A DNA stretch of 64,000 nucleotides, taken from the NCBI GenBank assembly GCA_017439185.1, contig JAFRTM010000014.1, positions 62,001 to 126,000 of the forward strand, given 5' to 3'. Below the pieces are notes generated by a model. It worked only from the letters and a program-made list of their open reading frames with translations. It had not been told where the DNA came from and ran no database searches. This DNA comes from Bacteroidales bacterium (GTDB lineage Bacteria; Bacteroidota; Bacteroidia; Bacteroidales; P3). Numbering within the stretch: the stretch's first letter is position 1; each line of letters begins with the position of its first letter. Positions 1 to 8,877 of the stretch are shown in pieces. The translations under genes and the position numbers were made by a program.

Positions 1-1912
1 GCTGGGTGAGGTATTGGAGAGCCAGCTGGTCGCGGCGCTCAATGATGCGGAGGAGTTCCTCGTCGTCGGTGGGTAGCACCTGCTGTTCGAGGATGAGGAT
101 GACGTTGTCGTTGCCGCGTATGAGGTTGGCGAGTTCTGCGAGCTGGTGGTACTGCTCGGAGGTGAAGTCACGCTGCTGCGGGTCGAGTTTTATGAACTCG
201 GGGATGTTGTCCTTGCCGGCGGCCTTGCCTATGGCCGTGATCGGCGAGGCGACCATCTTGACGAAGACGTTGCCGATGGCTTTCCATATTATCTTGGAGT
301 AGTTGAACTCGGGGCTGCTGATGTTGCCCTTGATGGGAACATCGAGGAGGATCTTGTCGTCCTTGTCCTTCAGGACATAAATGGCGCTCTTGAAGGGCAC
401 GTGCATACGGGTGTCGACGCCGCGGCGTTTCTTGCCCACCTCGGCCTTGTAAATATCGATGTGGTTCTTGCCTTCGAGGATAGAGTTATTGACCGTGTTA
501 TGAGAGACGAAGGAGAACGTGCCGTCGGTGAAGGGGCGACCGAAATAGGCGACGGTGTAGGGAGAGAGCTTGGTGCAGTCGAGACCCTTGATGCGAAGGA
601 AGAGGTCCTGATGGCTTTTCCAGTCGGCGAGGTTGCCGTGCCAGTTGGCGTCAAGATGGCCACCACCCGGGAGGCTTGCACGCAGACGAGCCTTGCTGTC
701 GCCACGCAGGTTGACCTCGTCGCTCTCGATGGATATGTTGGAGATGGGGAACTCGAATTCGTCAGGCATGGTGTGGTCGGCATAGGCAAACGCGCCGTCG
801 GAGAAGCGCAGGTGGCGCACGATGACCTGGAGAGGTTTGGAAGGCTTGGAAGGTTCGTCGTCCTTGACTGCCGGTTCGTCGTGTTCGGGAGCCTCGTCCT
901 GGTCGGTCTTCTCCTTCTTGGCCACGAGACGGCCGAAGTTGGTGCCGTCCTCGAAGCGGTCGAAGCGCGACACAAGACCGCGAACCACTATGCTGTCGAT
1001 ATCGAAGAGGTTGTCGCTGAGGTTGACCCGACGGGCCTTGACACGGAGGAAGTCGCACTTGCCCACCGACTGGCGTCGCGAAGTGGGAAGGTCGAAGTCG
1101 TTGAGTTCGACAGAGCCGGTGATATTCATCTCGGTGGCACGATCCATGTTGCCAGCCGCTTTGAGGTGAGCGGAAAGAGTGCCTTTGACCCCTTTCACGT
1201 TGATAACATCGACAATATAGGGGTCAACCACCGCGAGGTTGACATCGGTGAGGTCGAGCGCGGCGCTGAAGTCGTTGGATTCAAGATTGTATTTAGTTTC
1301 GACATGGAGGAGACCTCCGTCGGCGAGCTGGAAGCTGAGACCCGCGTCGGTCTGCTCGTCGGCGCCGATGCAGAACCCCGGCACCTCGAGATCCATACCG
1401 CGGATTTTCCACTTGCTGCCCCGCTGGACATCGTTGTAATAGAGCATACCGCCCGCCAACCTTATGTTGTAGAAATAGAATCCCCACTTGGAGTCGCCGT
1501 CGTTATCGTTGTCCACCTCGTCGCTGTCGGACTTGAAATGGTCGATGAGGCTTGTGAAGTTGAAGCGTTTTCCGTCCTGGACCAGGCGCACGTGAGGGTT
1601 GACCAGGGTGATATGCGAGAGATAGACATCCTTGCCGATGAGGCGCAGGAGACGCGCACGCACGTCGAGAGTGTCGAAAGTGACGAATTCAGTAGTGCCG
1701 TCGTCCTCGTAAAGTTTGAGATGATGGATAGCCACATGGCCGGTGAGAAGGTTTATTTTGAGTTTCTCGACCGAGAGTTTACGTCCCACCAGCTCTTCGC
1801 CGTGGGTGTTGACATAATTGGTAGCCACCGGCGAGAGGGCGATGAGCACAGCTGCTATCAACGCCACAAACACACCTGTAATGATGAGAAATATTTTAAG
1901 ACCCTTTTTCAT
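1..1912 (-). CDS. AsmA-like/DUF748 envelope protein, C-terminus cut by the window edge
   Basis: About 637 residues are visible, starting at the ATG at 1912 and still open at base 1. The N-terminus has a short basic stretch followed by one hydrophobic segment (about residues 5-27), then SPVATNYVNTHGEELVGRKLSVEKL, which is typical of AsmA-like/DUF748 proteins: one N-terminal anchor with a long repetitive beta-rich periplasmic part. The visible end reads EELLRIIERRDQLALQYL, a helical segment like those near the C-terminus of DUF748 proteins. Family knowledge: AsmA-like proteins help outer-membrane assembly or lipid transport; the exact role here is inference. It is probably the last gene of the leuS-nusB-coaE run, 27 bp after the DnaJ-domain gene. 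A strong antisense open frame overlaps it and is judged a composition shadow. Confidence 0.75.
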   Translation of the reverse strand, partial: MKKGLKIFLIITGVFVALIAAVLIALSPVATNYVNTHGEELVGRKLSVEKLKINLLTGHVAIHHLKLYEDDGTTEFVTFDTLDVRARLLRLIGKDVYLSHITLVNPHVRLVQDGKRFNFTSLIDHFKSDSDEVDNDNDGDSKWGFYFYNIRLAGGMLYYNDVQRGSKWKIRGMDLEVPGFCIGADEQTDAGLSFQLADGGLLHVETKYNLESNDFSAALDLTDVNLAVVDPYIVDVINVKGVKGTLSAHLKAAGNMDRATEMNITGSVELNDFDLPTSRRQSVGKCDFLRVKARRVNLSDNLFDIDSIVVRGLVSRFDRFEDGTNFGRLVAKKEKTDQDEAPEHDEPAVKDDEPSKPSKPLQVIVRHLRFSDGAFAYADHTMPDEFEFPISNISIESDEVNLRGDSKARLRASLPGGGHLDANWHGNLADWKSHQDLFLRIKGLDCTKLSPYTVAYFGRPFTDGTFSFVSHNTVNNSILEGKNHIDIYKAEVGKKRRGVDTRMHVPFKSAIYVLKDKDDKILLDVPIKGNISSPEFNYSKIIWKAIGNVFVKMVASPITAIGKAAGKDNIPEFIKLDPQQRDFTSEQYHQLAELANLIRGNDNVILILEQQVLPTDDEELLRIIERRDQLALQYLTQ

Positions 1913-1939
1913 AATTATACTATATTATATATTATTATC

Positions 1940-2776
1940 CTATTTTATTTGACGCGATTTGCATATTGTTTCGTAGGCTTCCTGAATTTCGCGGAACTGT
2001 TTCACGGCGTTGCGTTTCACCTCCTCGCCGAGTCCTTCGACCTTGTCGGGGTGATATTTCATAGCCAGGCGACGGTAAGCCTTCTTGACCTCCAAGTCGG
2101 TCGCCGAACTTTCGATGCCCAAAACCTTGTAGGGGTCGTGTGCGATACGGGAAGAGGAAGAGGAAGAGGAAGAGGAGTGAGACGACGAGCCGTAGGAGTA
2201 GCCGCCACTGGACTGCTGACTGGCCGACGAGTGGCGCGCATAGATCGAGGCGAAGTCGCGTGCATTGATGCCGAGCCCCGTGGCGATGAGACGCAAGACG
2301 TTATATTCCCTTGCGGCGAAGTCGCCATCCGCTTCCGCCAATCCTGCAAGAAAGTCGAGCATGTGGTAACGTGTGTCGTAGTCGGTATTGTGCTTGATCT
2401 GAATGCACACATCGCCGATAGGGATGTCCTTATTGACCAGTTCGCGGAGGACGAGCAACATCTCGCGAGCCTCATCCTCGCTGTAGTTAGCCAGAAGGAA
2501 ACGCTTGACATAGTCGAGTTCGCTGCGTTTGACCACCCCGTCGGATTTCATCACCGCAGCGATAAGCACCAGAAGAGCGGCGTGGAGGTCGCCGGCAGTG
2601 CCCGTGTTGTGGTAGGGCCCACGGCGATAGTTGGTGCGAGAGCCTTCGATACGGGGCGAGTCGTTGGACTTGAACGCCCTGGACAGCTCATCGCCCAGAA
2701 AATAGCCGATCATGCCACCTATGGGACCACCCAGAGCCCATCCAAGACCAGTCAATATCCATTTGCCGATGCCCAT
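1940..2776 (-). CDS. TerB and DnaJ domain co-chaperone, DjlA-like
   Basis: 278 residues. The N-terminus (about 5-30) is glycine-rich and hydrophobic ([20 protein letters not shown]), as in the membrane anchor of DjlA. Residues about 55-170 form an acidic helical TerB/DjlA_N-like region. A serine-rich linker (about 185-208) follows, then a C-terminal J domain (about 212-278) with the HPD motif in KYHPDK, needed to stimulate DnaK ATPase. Family knowledge: DjlA-type proteins are inner-membrane-anchored co-chaperones of DnaK. The gene starts 2 bp after the GH3/beta-lactamase stop, so the two are probably co-transcribed. The serine linker is encoded by a short hexanucleotide repeat and may vary in length. 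Confidence 0.85.
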   Translation of the reverse strand: MGIGKWILTGLGWALGGPIGGMIGYFLGDELSRAFKSNDSPRIEGSRTNYRRGPYHNTGTAGDLHAALLVLIAAVMKSDGVVKRSELDYVKRFLLANYSEDEAREMLLVLRELVNKDIPIGDVCIQIKHNTDYDTRYHMLDFLAGLAEADGDFAAREYNVLRLIATGLGINARDFASIYARHSSASQQSSGGYSYGSSSHSSSSSSSSSRIAHDPYKVLGIESSATDLEVKKAYRRLAMKYHPDKVEGLGEEVKRNAVKQFREIQEAYETICKSRQIK

Positions 2777-2778
2777 AG

Positions 2779-5424
2779 TTATCTCTTCTTTATAGATTTG
2801 TAGATCAGGCTCTGAATGTCGGTACGGATGTTGAGTTTAGCCAACTTGTTGGTGGAGGCGTCGGGGTAAACCCTGTTGGAGAGGAAAACATAAATCAAGC
2901 CATACTCAGGATCGACCCATACCATGGTACCGGTGAATCCCGTGTGGCCAAACGATTTCTGGCTCGCCTCGACGGCAGTCTGGCCCGCCTTGGTGGGCGA
3001 GAACATAGGCTTGTCGAATCCCAGAGCGCGGCGGTTTCCCAGCTCGGCATAGTGGCGAGTGTTGAAGAGGTCGACGGTCTCCTTGCTGATATAGCGGGTG
3101 CCCCGGTATTCGCCCCCGTCGAGAAGCATCTGGTAGATTTTGCCCAAGTCGCTGGCGTTGGAGAAGACGCCAGCATGGCCGCTGACGCCACCCATGACGT
3201 AAGCGTTCTGGTCGTGGACCTTACCCCGCAGGAGTTCGTGGCGGAAAGTCTTGTCGTCCTCGGTAGGCGCTATGCGTGCGATGTTGACGCCGTGGTCCAA
3301 GGGGCAGAAAGTGGTGCTGTGAAGGCCCATAGGAGTATAGAAATTTTGGGCCACATACTGATCGAGAGGCTGGCCGCTCACCTGCTTTACCATATCGCCC
3401 ATAAGGATGAATCCCAAGTCGCTATATTCGTATTTCTTATCCTTGTTGAGCTTGCTCTTGGCAATCTGGTTGAGCACCGACATATAGGGGTCGTCCTCCC
3501 CAGCAGCCTCTTTCCAATAGCTGTCGTAGCTTTTGAGGCGTGCGATATGGCTGAGAGCCTCACGCACCGTTATGTTTTTCTTGTTGGAATGCTTGAGATA
3601 AGGCAGGTAGCGCGAGAGTTTGTCGTCGAGCTGAATCTTGCCCTGGTCGACGAGACGCATCACCGCAAGAGTCGTCGCCGTGGTCTTGGTGAGAGAAGCG
3701 ATGTCGTAAACCGTATTGGAGTCCACGAGCGGAGACGAGAGGTCGTAGGTTTGGCGGCCATAGGAGCGGTTATACACCACCTCGCCGTCCTTTGCTACCA
3801 GGATCTGGCACCCCGGATAGGCCTTCTGAGTTATGCCCCATTCGGCGATGGAGTCGATCTTCTTGAAACAGGCGACATCCATGCCAGCGGCCTTGACCTT
3901 GTCGTAGGGAGTGGACAGGTTGACCTGGAGGCCGAAACCTTCGCGGAAACGGTCAGCCGTAACGGGGAGAGTTCCCACAAACTGGCTCTTGCCGTGGAGC
4001 AGCGAATCCACCGCCCGGCGCACCATAGGCAGATCCTGGTAAGCCATCACCACTACCTTGGCCTTATTGACCGCATCCAGCTTTTTGAGCATTGCATAGG
4101 GCGAGCAGTAAAGCACCATAATCTGGTTGGTGTCGATGACCGCATTGTCGGCGAGAGGCAGCAGGTTGCCCTCGTTTTTGAGCAGAGTCACCGCATGGAG
4201 CGCCATCTCGTAGGTAATGCTGTCGCAACGCTGGCGCTCGGCTTCGGTAGGAGTGCGCAACTTGCTGTAATCACGTTTGCAGACGCCGTTATTGTATTTT
4301 GCGGCAAGGATTTTGCGGCAATGTTCCTCGACGAGTTTCTTTATCTCGTTGTTCTTACGCGCCGCCGCACAGATAGCCGCCACCGACTTCTCCACATCGG
4401 GCGGCAGGAGCAGCACGTCGTTGCCCGCCTTCATGGCCTCCAGCTCGCCATCACCATCCTTGTAGTATTTGGTCACACCTTTCATATCGAGGCCGTCGGT
4501 AAATACCAGGCCATTGAACCCAAGCTCCTTGCACAGAAGCCGATTGACGAGGATTTCGGAGAGAGAGACCGGACAGTTAGGACGTTTGTCGTAGCAGTCG
4601 ACCTGGAGGTGGGCGGTCATAACACCCTGAACGCCGGCCTTAATCATAGCCTTGAAAGGATAGAGGTCGATAGAATCGACATAAGCCTTGGTGTGCTTGA
4701 TAAGAGGAAGATCCAGATGGCTGTCAGTCTCGGTGTCGCCGTGACCGGTGAAATGCTTGGCCACGGCTATCACCTTCACCTTCTGTAAGCCTTTCATATA
4801 TGCAATACCCTTATGAGCCACACGCTCCTTGTTTTCGCCAAACGAGCGTGCTCCTATGACAGGGTTTTTGGGGTTAGAGTTGAGATCCACATCGGGGGCG
4901 AAATTGACATGGACACCAATAGCCTTACACTGGCGACCTATCTCTTCCCCCATCTTCATGATGAGTTGGTCATATTCTTTCGGCATGGCGCCCATCAGCA
5001 TCTGCTTGGGGAAGCTGTAGCAATCCTTCAGCCTCATTCCCAGTCCGTTTTCGGCGTCGATAGCCACCATCAGCGGTATCTTGGACTCTTTCTGCAGACG
5101 CTGGGTCAACTCGATCTGCTTGGTTGCAGTTCCGGCAAAGAAGCAGACACCTCCAACCTTGTTTTCCTTTACCTTCTTGAAGAACTCGTTTTCCCCCTTG
5201 GCACTCATATTGATAGGCACCCTTATCATCATCAGCTGGCCGACCATCTCCTCCAACGTCATCTTGGCCATCACCGAGTCGGCCCATCGTTCACCCTCGT
5301 TGTTGCTCTTGCGCAGCTCTACCTTGGACTTCGAGACCTTCTTGGCCTTCTTGTGTTTCTGAGCCATTGCCGGCGAAGCCGCCAACAGTGCTATCATCAA
5401 AAATACTACAACTTTCCTTATCAT
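2779..5424 (-). CDS. GH3 beta-N-acetylhexosaminidase (NagZ-like) fused to a class C beta-lactamase-type serine hydrolase
   Basis: An upstream TTG at 5448 would extend the frame, but the ATG at 5424 directly precedes a signal peptide ([21 protein letters not shown]) and sits 7 bp after the coaE stop, so I use it. The first half is GH3: [18 protein letters not shown] carries the NagZ Asp-His dyad, and the Asp near residue 310 in FTDGLDMKG is the expected nucleophile. The second half (about 530-880) is a penicillin-binding/beta-lactamase fold with Ser577 in SLTK, a Tyr motif (YSD) and HTG. Such two-enzyme fusions are known in Bacteroidetes. The likely job is periplasmic peptidoglycan recycling, with the serine hydrolase acting as an esterase or peptidase; its substrate is not evident. 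Confidence 0.85.
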   Translation of the reverse strand: MIRKVVVFLMIALLAASPAMAQKHKKAKKVSKSKVELRKSNNEGERWADSVMAKMTLEEMVGQLMMIRVPINMSAKGENEFFKKVKENKVGGVCFFAGTATKQIELTQRLQKESKIPLMVAIDAENGLGMRLKDCYSFPKQMLMGAMPKEYDQLIMKMGEEIGRQCKAIGVHVNFAPDVDLNSNPKNPVIGARSFGENKERVAHKGIAYMKGLQKVKVIAVAKHFTGHGDTETDSHLDLPLIKHTKAYVDSIDLYPFKAMIKAGVQGVMTAHLQVDCYDKRPNCPVSLSEILVNRLLCKELGFNGLVFTDGLDMKGVTKYYKDGDGELEAMKAGNDVLLLPPDVEKSVAAICAAARKNNEIKKLVEEHCRKILAAKYNNGVCKRDYSKLRTPTEAERQRCDSITYEMALHAVTLLKNEGNLLPLADNAVIDTNQIMVLYCSPYAMLKKLDAVNKAKVVVMAYQDLPMVRRAVDSLLHGKSQFVGTLPVTADRFREGFGLQVNLSTPYDKVKAAGMDVACFKKIDSIAEWGITQKAYPGCQILVAKDGEVVYNRSYGRQTYDLSSPLVDSNTVYDIASLTKTTATTLAVMRLVDQGKIQLDDKLSRYLPYLKHSNKKNITVREALSHIARLKSYDSYWKEAAGEDDPYMSVLNQIAKSKLNKDKKYEYSDLGFILMGDMVKQVSGQPLDQYVAQNFYTPMGLHSTTFCPLDHGVNIARIAPTEDDKTFRHELLRGKVHDQNAYVMGGVSGHAGVFSNASDLGKIYQMLLDGGEYRGTRYISKETVDLFNTRHYAELGNRRALGFDKPMFSPTKAGQTAVEASQKSFGHTGFTGTMVWVDPEYGLIYVFLSNRVYPDASTNKLAKLNIRTDIQSLIYKSIKKR

Positions 5425-5431
5425 ACAATGC

Positions 5432-6028
5432 TTACTTATGAATGTCAATGAGTTTTATTTCGTTCAATATTTCTTTTACCTGACGTTCGCGCGGATTACC
5501 CTCGTAGTTGAGAATCACATAGTCGGCACGGAGCATCTTTTCCTCGGCAGAGATCTGGTTTCGCATGCGCAGTTCCAGTTCCTGGCGCGAAACGCGGTCG
5601 CGCAGAGCAAGCCGCCTCATACGTTCCTCCTCATCCAAATAGACAGTCACCACGACGTCGACCTGCTTATCCAATTCATATTCATAAAGGATGGCGCACT
5701 CGAACACGGTAAGATCCTCGTCGGCATGGTTGTCGAGCCACCTGTGGTAGTCGGCCATCACACGAGGATGGACCAACGAGTTTAGTCTTGCCAACTTCTC
5801 TTTGTCGTGGAACACCGCATCGGCAATAGCCCTTTTGTCCACCATGCCATCGGGGGAACAGACATCCATCCGGAGCGACTTGGCCACCTCGGCGACGAAG
5901 AGCGGGTCGTCATAATAGCGGGCCGCCACCTCGTCGGCGACAAAACAACTGACCCCTTGCCGTCTCATCTCGGCAACGACAGTGCTTTTGCCGCACCCGA
6001 TACCACCAGTCAGTCCTACCCTTTTCAT
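5432..6028 (-). CDS. coaE: dephospho-CoA kinase
   Basis: 198 residues, the usual CoaE length. The P-loop GGIGCGKST lies at residues 8-16. The N-terminal stretch VGLTGGIGCGKSTVVAEM and the NSLVHPRV segment are typical of the family. The enzyme phosphorylates the 3'-hydroxyl of dephospho-CoA, the last step of coenzyme A synthesis, in the cytoplasm. The start overlaps the ybbR stop by four bases (ATGA), suggesting translational coupling. The ybbR-coaE pairing is common in Bacteroidetes. Confidence 0.95.
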   Translation of the reverse strand: MKRVGLTGGIGCGKSTVVAEMRRQGVSCFVADEVAARYYDDPLFVAEVAKSLRMDVCSPDGMVDKRAIADAVFHDKEKLARLNSLVHPRVMADYHRWLDNHADEDLTVFECAILYEYELDKQVDVVVTVYLDEEERMRRLALRDRVSRQELELRMRNQISAEEKMLRADYVILNYEGNPRERQVKEILNEIKLIDIHK

Positions 6029-6996
6029 TTTATTATGACATATTGAACCTTCTCGGGCTCGATTTTCTTAATTCTCACATTGGAGGGGAAGCGAGATATC
6101 GCGACAGGGAGTTCATTGAGGTTCGGATCACCATTGTAACGAACCACAGCGATCATGTCTTCGGCCTCTTCGGTAAGATAGTCGTGCTGAGGTACCCAAA
6201 CCCTGACCGTCACCCGTTCGGGGTATAACTTAACCTTCATCGCAGTGTCAGGGCTTTCGAAATTGACCTTTACCTCAAATTCCTTTTCGGTATAAGCCTC
6301 CACCGGAACCGACAACAACACCTTGCTCTGAGAGACCCGCAGGTCGGGGTATTGCTGCCACACGGGATCCAGTTCCAGCTCGTATTTGTCGGATTCCCTT
6401 CCGATGTCGAGTTTCGTTGCACGGGTGTGCAGCGAGGTAATCTTAGCCAAAGACTCCTCACTTCCATAAAGAAAAATGCTGTCAGGTTCCAACCTCGGCA
6501 CGCCACCAAGTCCATACTGGTCAGCGAACGAGATTTCCACCCCTTCCAACTTGGGGACAAACCCTTTCTTATGGCGTTCACGCATATTGACCGTCAGAGA
6601 TTCTTTGTATTCCACGATCTCATAACGTCCAAACGGAGCATACTGAGAACTTATGGCATCCTTGTAGTCGTTGACATCGACGACATAGCTATAAACGGCA
6701 CCACGTTTTTTCAGTTGTTTGGGACTTACAGTCAGATAGCGTCCTTTCCACCGGAAATGATGAAAGAGAGCAGAGAATCCGTCGCCCTCGACACTTATAC
6801 GCACAGCAGAATCGGCGTCGGTGACCACAAAACGAGCGGTGTCGATTCCCTCGTATTTCACGGGGAGCGACTCAATGTGGACGCTCGTGCTCGACATCTT
6901 GCTGAAAAACCACACCACAGCAATAACCACCAGCAGTACGAGGAAAGTCCTGTACTGCTTGAGTTTTTCTTTCTTGTTGCGCGGCAGGTCGGCCAT
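6025..6996 (-). CDS. YbbR-like domain protein
   Basis: About 323 residues from the ATG at 6996; a GTG at 7005 would add three. A basic N-terminus precedes a single transmembrane helix (FLVLLVVIAVVWFF), then beta-rich repeats with short PVKY and VPV-type strands, as in YbbR proteins. The part after the helix is predicted to be outside the cytoplasm. In Firmicutes the YbbR homologue CdaR regulates the diadenylate cyclase CdaA; no cyclase gene is adjacent here, so that role is not implied. It sits between yajC (12 bp upstream) and coaE (4-bp overlap), a common Bacteroidetes order. Confidence 0.8.
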   Translation of the reverse strand: MADLPRNKKEKLKQYRTFLVLLVVIAVVWFFSKMSSTSVHIESLPVKYEGIDTARFVVTDADSAVRISVEGDGFSALFHHFRWKGRYLTVSPKQLKKRGAVYSYVVDVNDYKDAISSQYAPFGRYEIVEYKESLTVNMRERHKKGFVPKLEGVEISFADQYGLGGVPRLEPDSIFLYGSEESLAKITSLHTRATKLDIGRESDKYELELDPVWQQYPDLRVSQSKVLLSVPVEAYTEKEFEVKVNFESPDTAMKVKLYPERVTVRVWVPQHDYLTEEAEDMIAVVRYNGDPNLNELPVAISRFPSNVRIKKIEPEKVQYVIIK

Positions 6997-7008
6997 AACG
7001 GGCACGGA

Positions 7009-7392
7009 TTACTTCTGTTTATCCTCTTTTATCTCTTTTCTTTTCTCATCCTTGGAGTCCTTCTTGTCTTCCTTCTTCTCGTCGGGGACAGCCTGAATCA
7101 TGCTTTTCTCGACAGTCATAACGACGCCGTTGGCAACTTCGACATCAACCGTGTGCTCATCGATAGAATGGACCTTGCCATAGATTCCGCCGCTGAACAC
7201 CACGCGGTCACCCTTTTGCAGGCCTTCTCTGAATTTCTGCTCCGCTTTGGCCTTCTTTCTCTGAGGACCCATCATAAGAATCCACATAAGGACCAGCATC
7301 AATATCAGCCAAATCATAGGATTGGCAAACAATCCTTTCTTTGCGGGGGCGGCTTCGGCTGCTGCCTGAAGCATAATCAATAAATTGTTCAT
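7009..7392 (-). CDS. yajC: preprotein translocase subunit YajC
   Basis: 127 residues. One transmembrane helix (PMIWLILMLVLMWILMMG) is followed by the conserved PQRKKAKAEQKFREGLQKGDRVVFSGGIYGKV, the YajC signature. The tail after about residue 95 is highly charged (Lys/Glu/Asp repeats), as often seen in Bacteroidetes. YajC associates with SecDF in the inner membrane and supports Sec-dependent export. The gene lies between the DUF1573 lipoprotein and ybbR in a tight run. Confidence 0.93.
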   Translation of the reverse strand: MNNLLIMLQAAAEAAPAKKGLFANPMIWLILMLVLMWILMMGPQRKKAKAEQKFREGLQKGDRVVFSGGIYGKVHSIDEHTVDVEVANGVVMTVEKSMIQAVPDEKKEDKKDSKDEKRKEIKEDKQK

Positions 7393-7416
7393 CTGTTTAT
7401 GTTTTTATATTATAAT

Positions 7417-7866
7417 TCAATATCTGACACCAATTACGGCCACGATATGCAATGTGACACGGCTCGGGTTGCCGTTGGTGGCGACCGTTACATCCTTATA
7501 CTGAATACCGCTCATGCCCGCCGACTTGAACGACACCTTCACGTAGCCGTCCTTTCCGGGAGAGATTCTTCCCTTGGGATAGTCGGCGATGGTGCAGCCA
7601 CATGAAGCTTCGCAGTTGGCGATCACAAGGTCCGATTTTCCCGTGTTGGTGAAATGGAAGCTGTAAGACACGCTCTCGCCCGCCGTGAGACGGCCGAAAT
7701 CATGGGTATCCTTGTCGAACGTTATCACCGGCATCGCTTCGCCGCTTCCTTTACCGTCAATGGTTTGATTGTTATGGATCAAATCAGTACCGATGGTATC
7801 GCTTTTCTTGCCAGCGCAGCCAAGCAGCAGAAATGCCAATACGACTATTCCAATATTACGTATCAT
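7417..7866 (-). CDS. DUF1573 lipoprotein
   Basis: 149 residues with a lipoprotein signal (MIRNIGIVVLAFLLLGCAG, Cys 17). The mature part contains ITFDKDTHDFGRL, FTNTGKSDLVI and ASCGCT, the hallmarks of DUF1573, an Ig-like (ASPM/SPD-2/Hydin-like) fold. Function is unknown; the fold suggests an envelope or surface binding module. The start codon overlaps the nusB stop (ATGA), and yajC follows 24 bp later. A DUF1573 gene between nusB and yajC recurs in Bacteroidetes. Confidence 0.9.
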   Translation of the reverse strand: MIRNIGIVVLAFLLLGCAGKKSDTIGTDLIHNNQTIDGKGSGEAMPVITFDKDTHDFGRLTAGESVSYSFHFTNTGKSDLVIANCEASCGCTIADYPKGRISPGKDGYVKVSFKSAGMSGIQYKDVTVATNGNPSRVTLHIVAVIGVRY

Positions 7867-8855
7867 AGCGATTCTTCTTTTTCGTCGTCGAACAAGTCTG
7901 GGTTATACAATCCACGGGCATCTTTCTCTATACGGCCAGCCGAGCGCATCTCAATTATAACCTTGTCGAGCAGGCCGTTGATGAACAGCTTGCTCTTGTC
8001 GGTGCTGAACTCTTTGGAGAGCTCGATATATTCGTCGACCGTCACACGCTCCGGTATTGACGGGCAATATTCCAACTCGGCCATAGCCATATCTAGAAGC
8101 AGTATATCCATCAAAGCCACGCGCTCGAACTCCCAACCTTTCAGGTGTTGCTTTATCATCTCGTTATTGCGGACGCTATTGCCGAGGGTTTCTTTCAGCA
8201 GCAGTTTCGCGAACTCGACAGCTTCCACCTCGGCGGGGTTGCGGCTGTCATAGACCTTCGGCCACGGCATAGCCTCGTCCATATTCTCCTCGTTGAGCGT
8301 TTTGAGCATCATAAAGATGTATTGAGCCACCTGGTCGAAGTCGTCTTCCCAGAGAAGGCTCTGCTCCACGACGGTAGAGCGCAACCCTTCGTCGTTGACC
8401 AACACCCGGAACAGCTGCAGCGCAACATCCTTGTCGGCCTCGAACCCGACCTCTTTGCCCATATAGCTCTTATAGGCTTCGCTATCCAAAAATTGCAAAT
8501 AGATCTTCCTGAACATCGGCTGTTCGTCGCCCCAGTGGTTGCGGACCCGCTCGGTCAGCCGCTTCAACTCATAGTTGTCGGCCATACGGCGGAGGAACTC
8601 GTTGTTCAACAGCCTGCGGTCCGGGTTACGTTCCGCCTCCGTGGCCGTGAACTTAGTCATCGCGTCGTCGGTCACCCTTTCCGCCACCGACATCAACTCC
8701 AAAAGCATAGCCAACTGCATGGAGCCCAAGTCGTTCAGACGCTCAATGTTGTGCATCAAGGCATCCTGGGCGGCCAAGAGGCTGCTTGTCTCGTTGCAAT
8801 GGTAGGCGTATACTTCCTGTAATACTTTTGCCCTTAAAAAATGTCTGCTTAGCAT
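7863..8855 (-). CDS. nusB: transcription antitermination factor NusB, long Bacteroidetes form
   Basis: 330 residues, roughly twice the E. coli NusB length, as is usual in Bacteroidetes. It begins MLSRHFLRAKVLQEVYAY, the conserved first helix. The helical NusB RNA-binding core is in the C-terminal third (WEFERVALMDILLLDMAMAELEYCP, then PERVTVDEYIELSKEFSTDKSKLFINGLLDKV). NusB with NusE (S10) binds boxA RNA and promotes antitermination of rRNA operons. It starts 22 bp after leuS and overlaps the next gene by four bases. Confidence 0.93.
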   Translation of the reverse strand: MLSRHFLRAKVLQEVYAYHCNETSSLLAAQDALMHNIERLNDLGSMQLAMLLELMSVAERVTDDAMTKFTATEAERNPDRRLLNNEFLRRMADNYELKRLTERVRNHWGDEQPMFRKIYLQFLDSEAYKSYMGKEVGFEADKDVALQLFRVLVNDEGLRSTVVEQSLLWEDDFDQVAQYIFMMLKTLNEENMDEAMPWPKVYDSRNPAEVEAVEFAKLLLKETLGNSVRNNEMIKQHLKGWEFERVALMDILLLDMAMAELEYCPSIPERVTVDEYIELSKEFSTDKSKLFINGLLDKVIIEMRSAGRIEKDARGLYNPDLFDDEKEESL

Positions 8856-8877
8856 ATTATTCTGTAATTCGGACTTC

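Noticed and set aside
146..2803. 885-codon open frame on the plus strand
   Set aside because: It lies antisense to the DUF748 and TerB-DnaJ genes, both of which have clear domains, and has no recognisable motif; GC-rich codon use leaves the opposite strand open.
2944..4788. 614-codon open frame antisense to the GH3/beta-lactamase gene
   Set aside because: Composition shadow of a well-supported enzyme gene.
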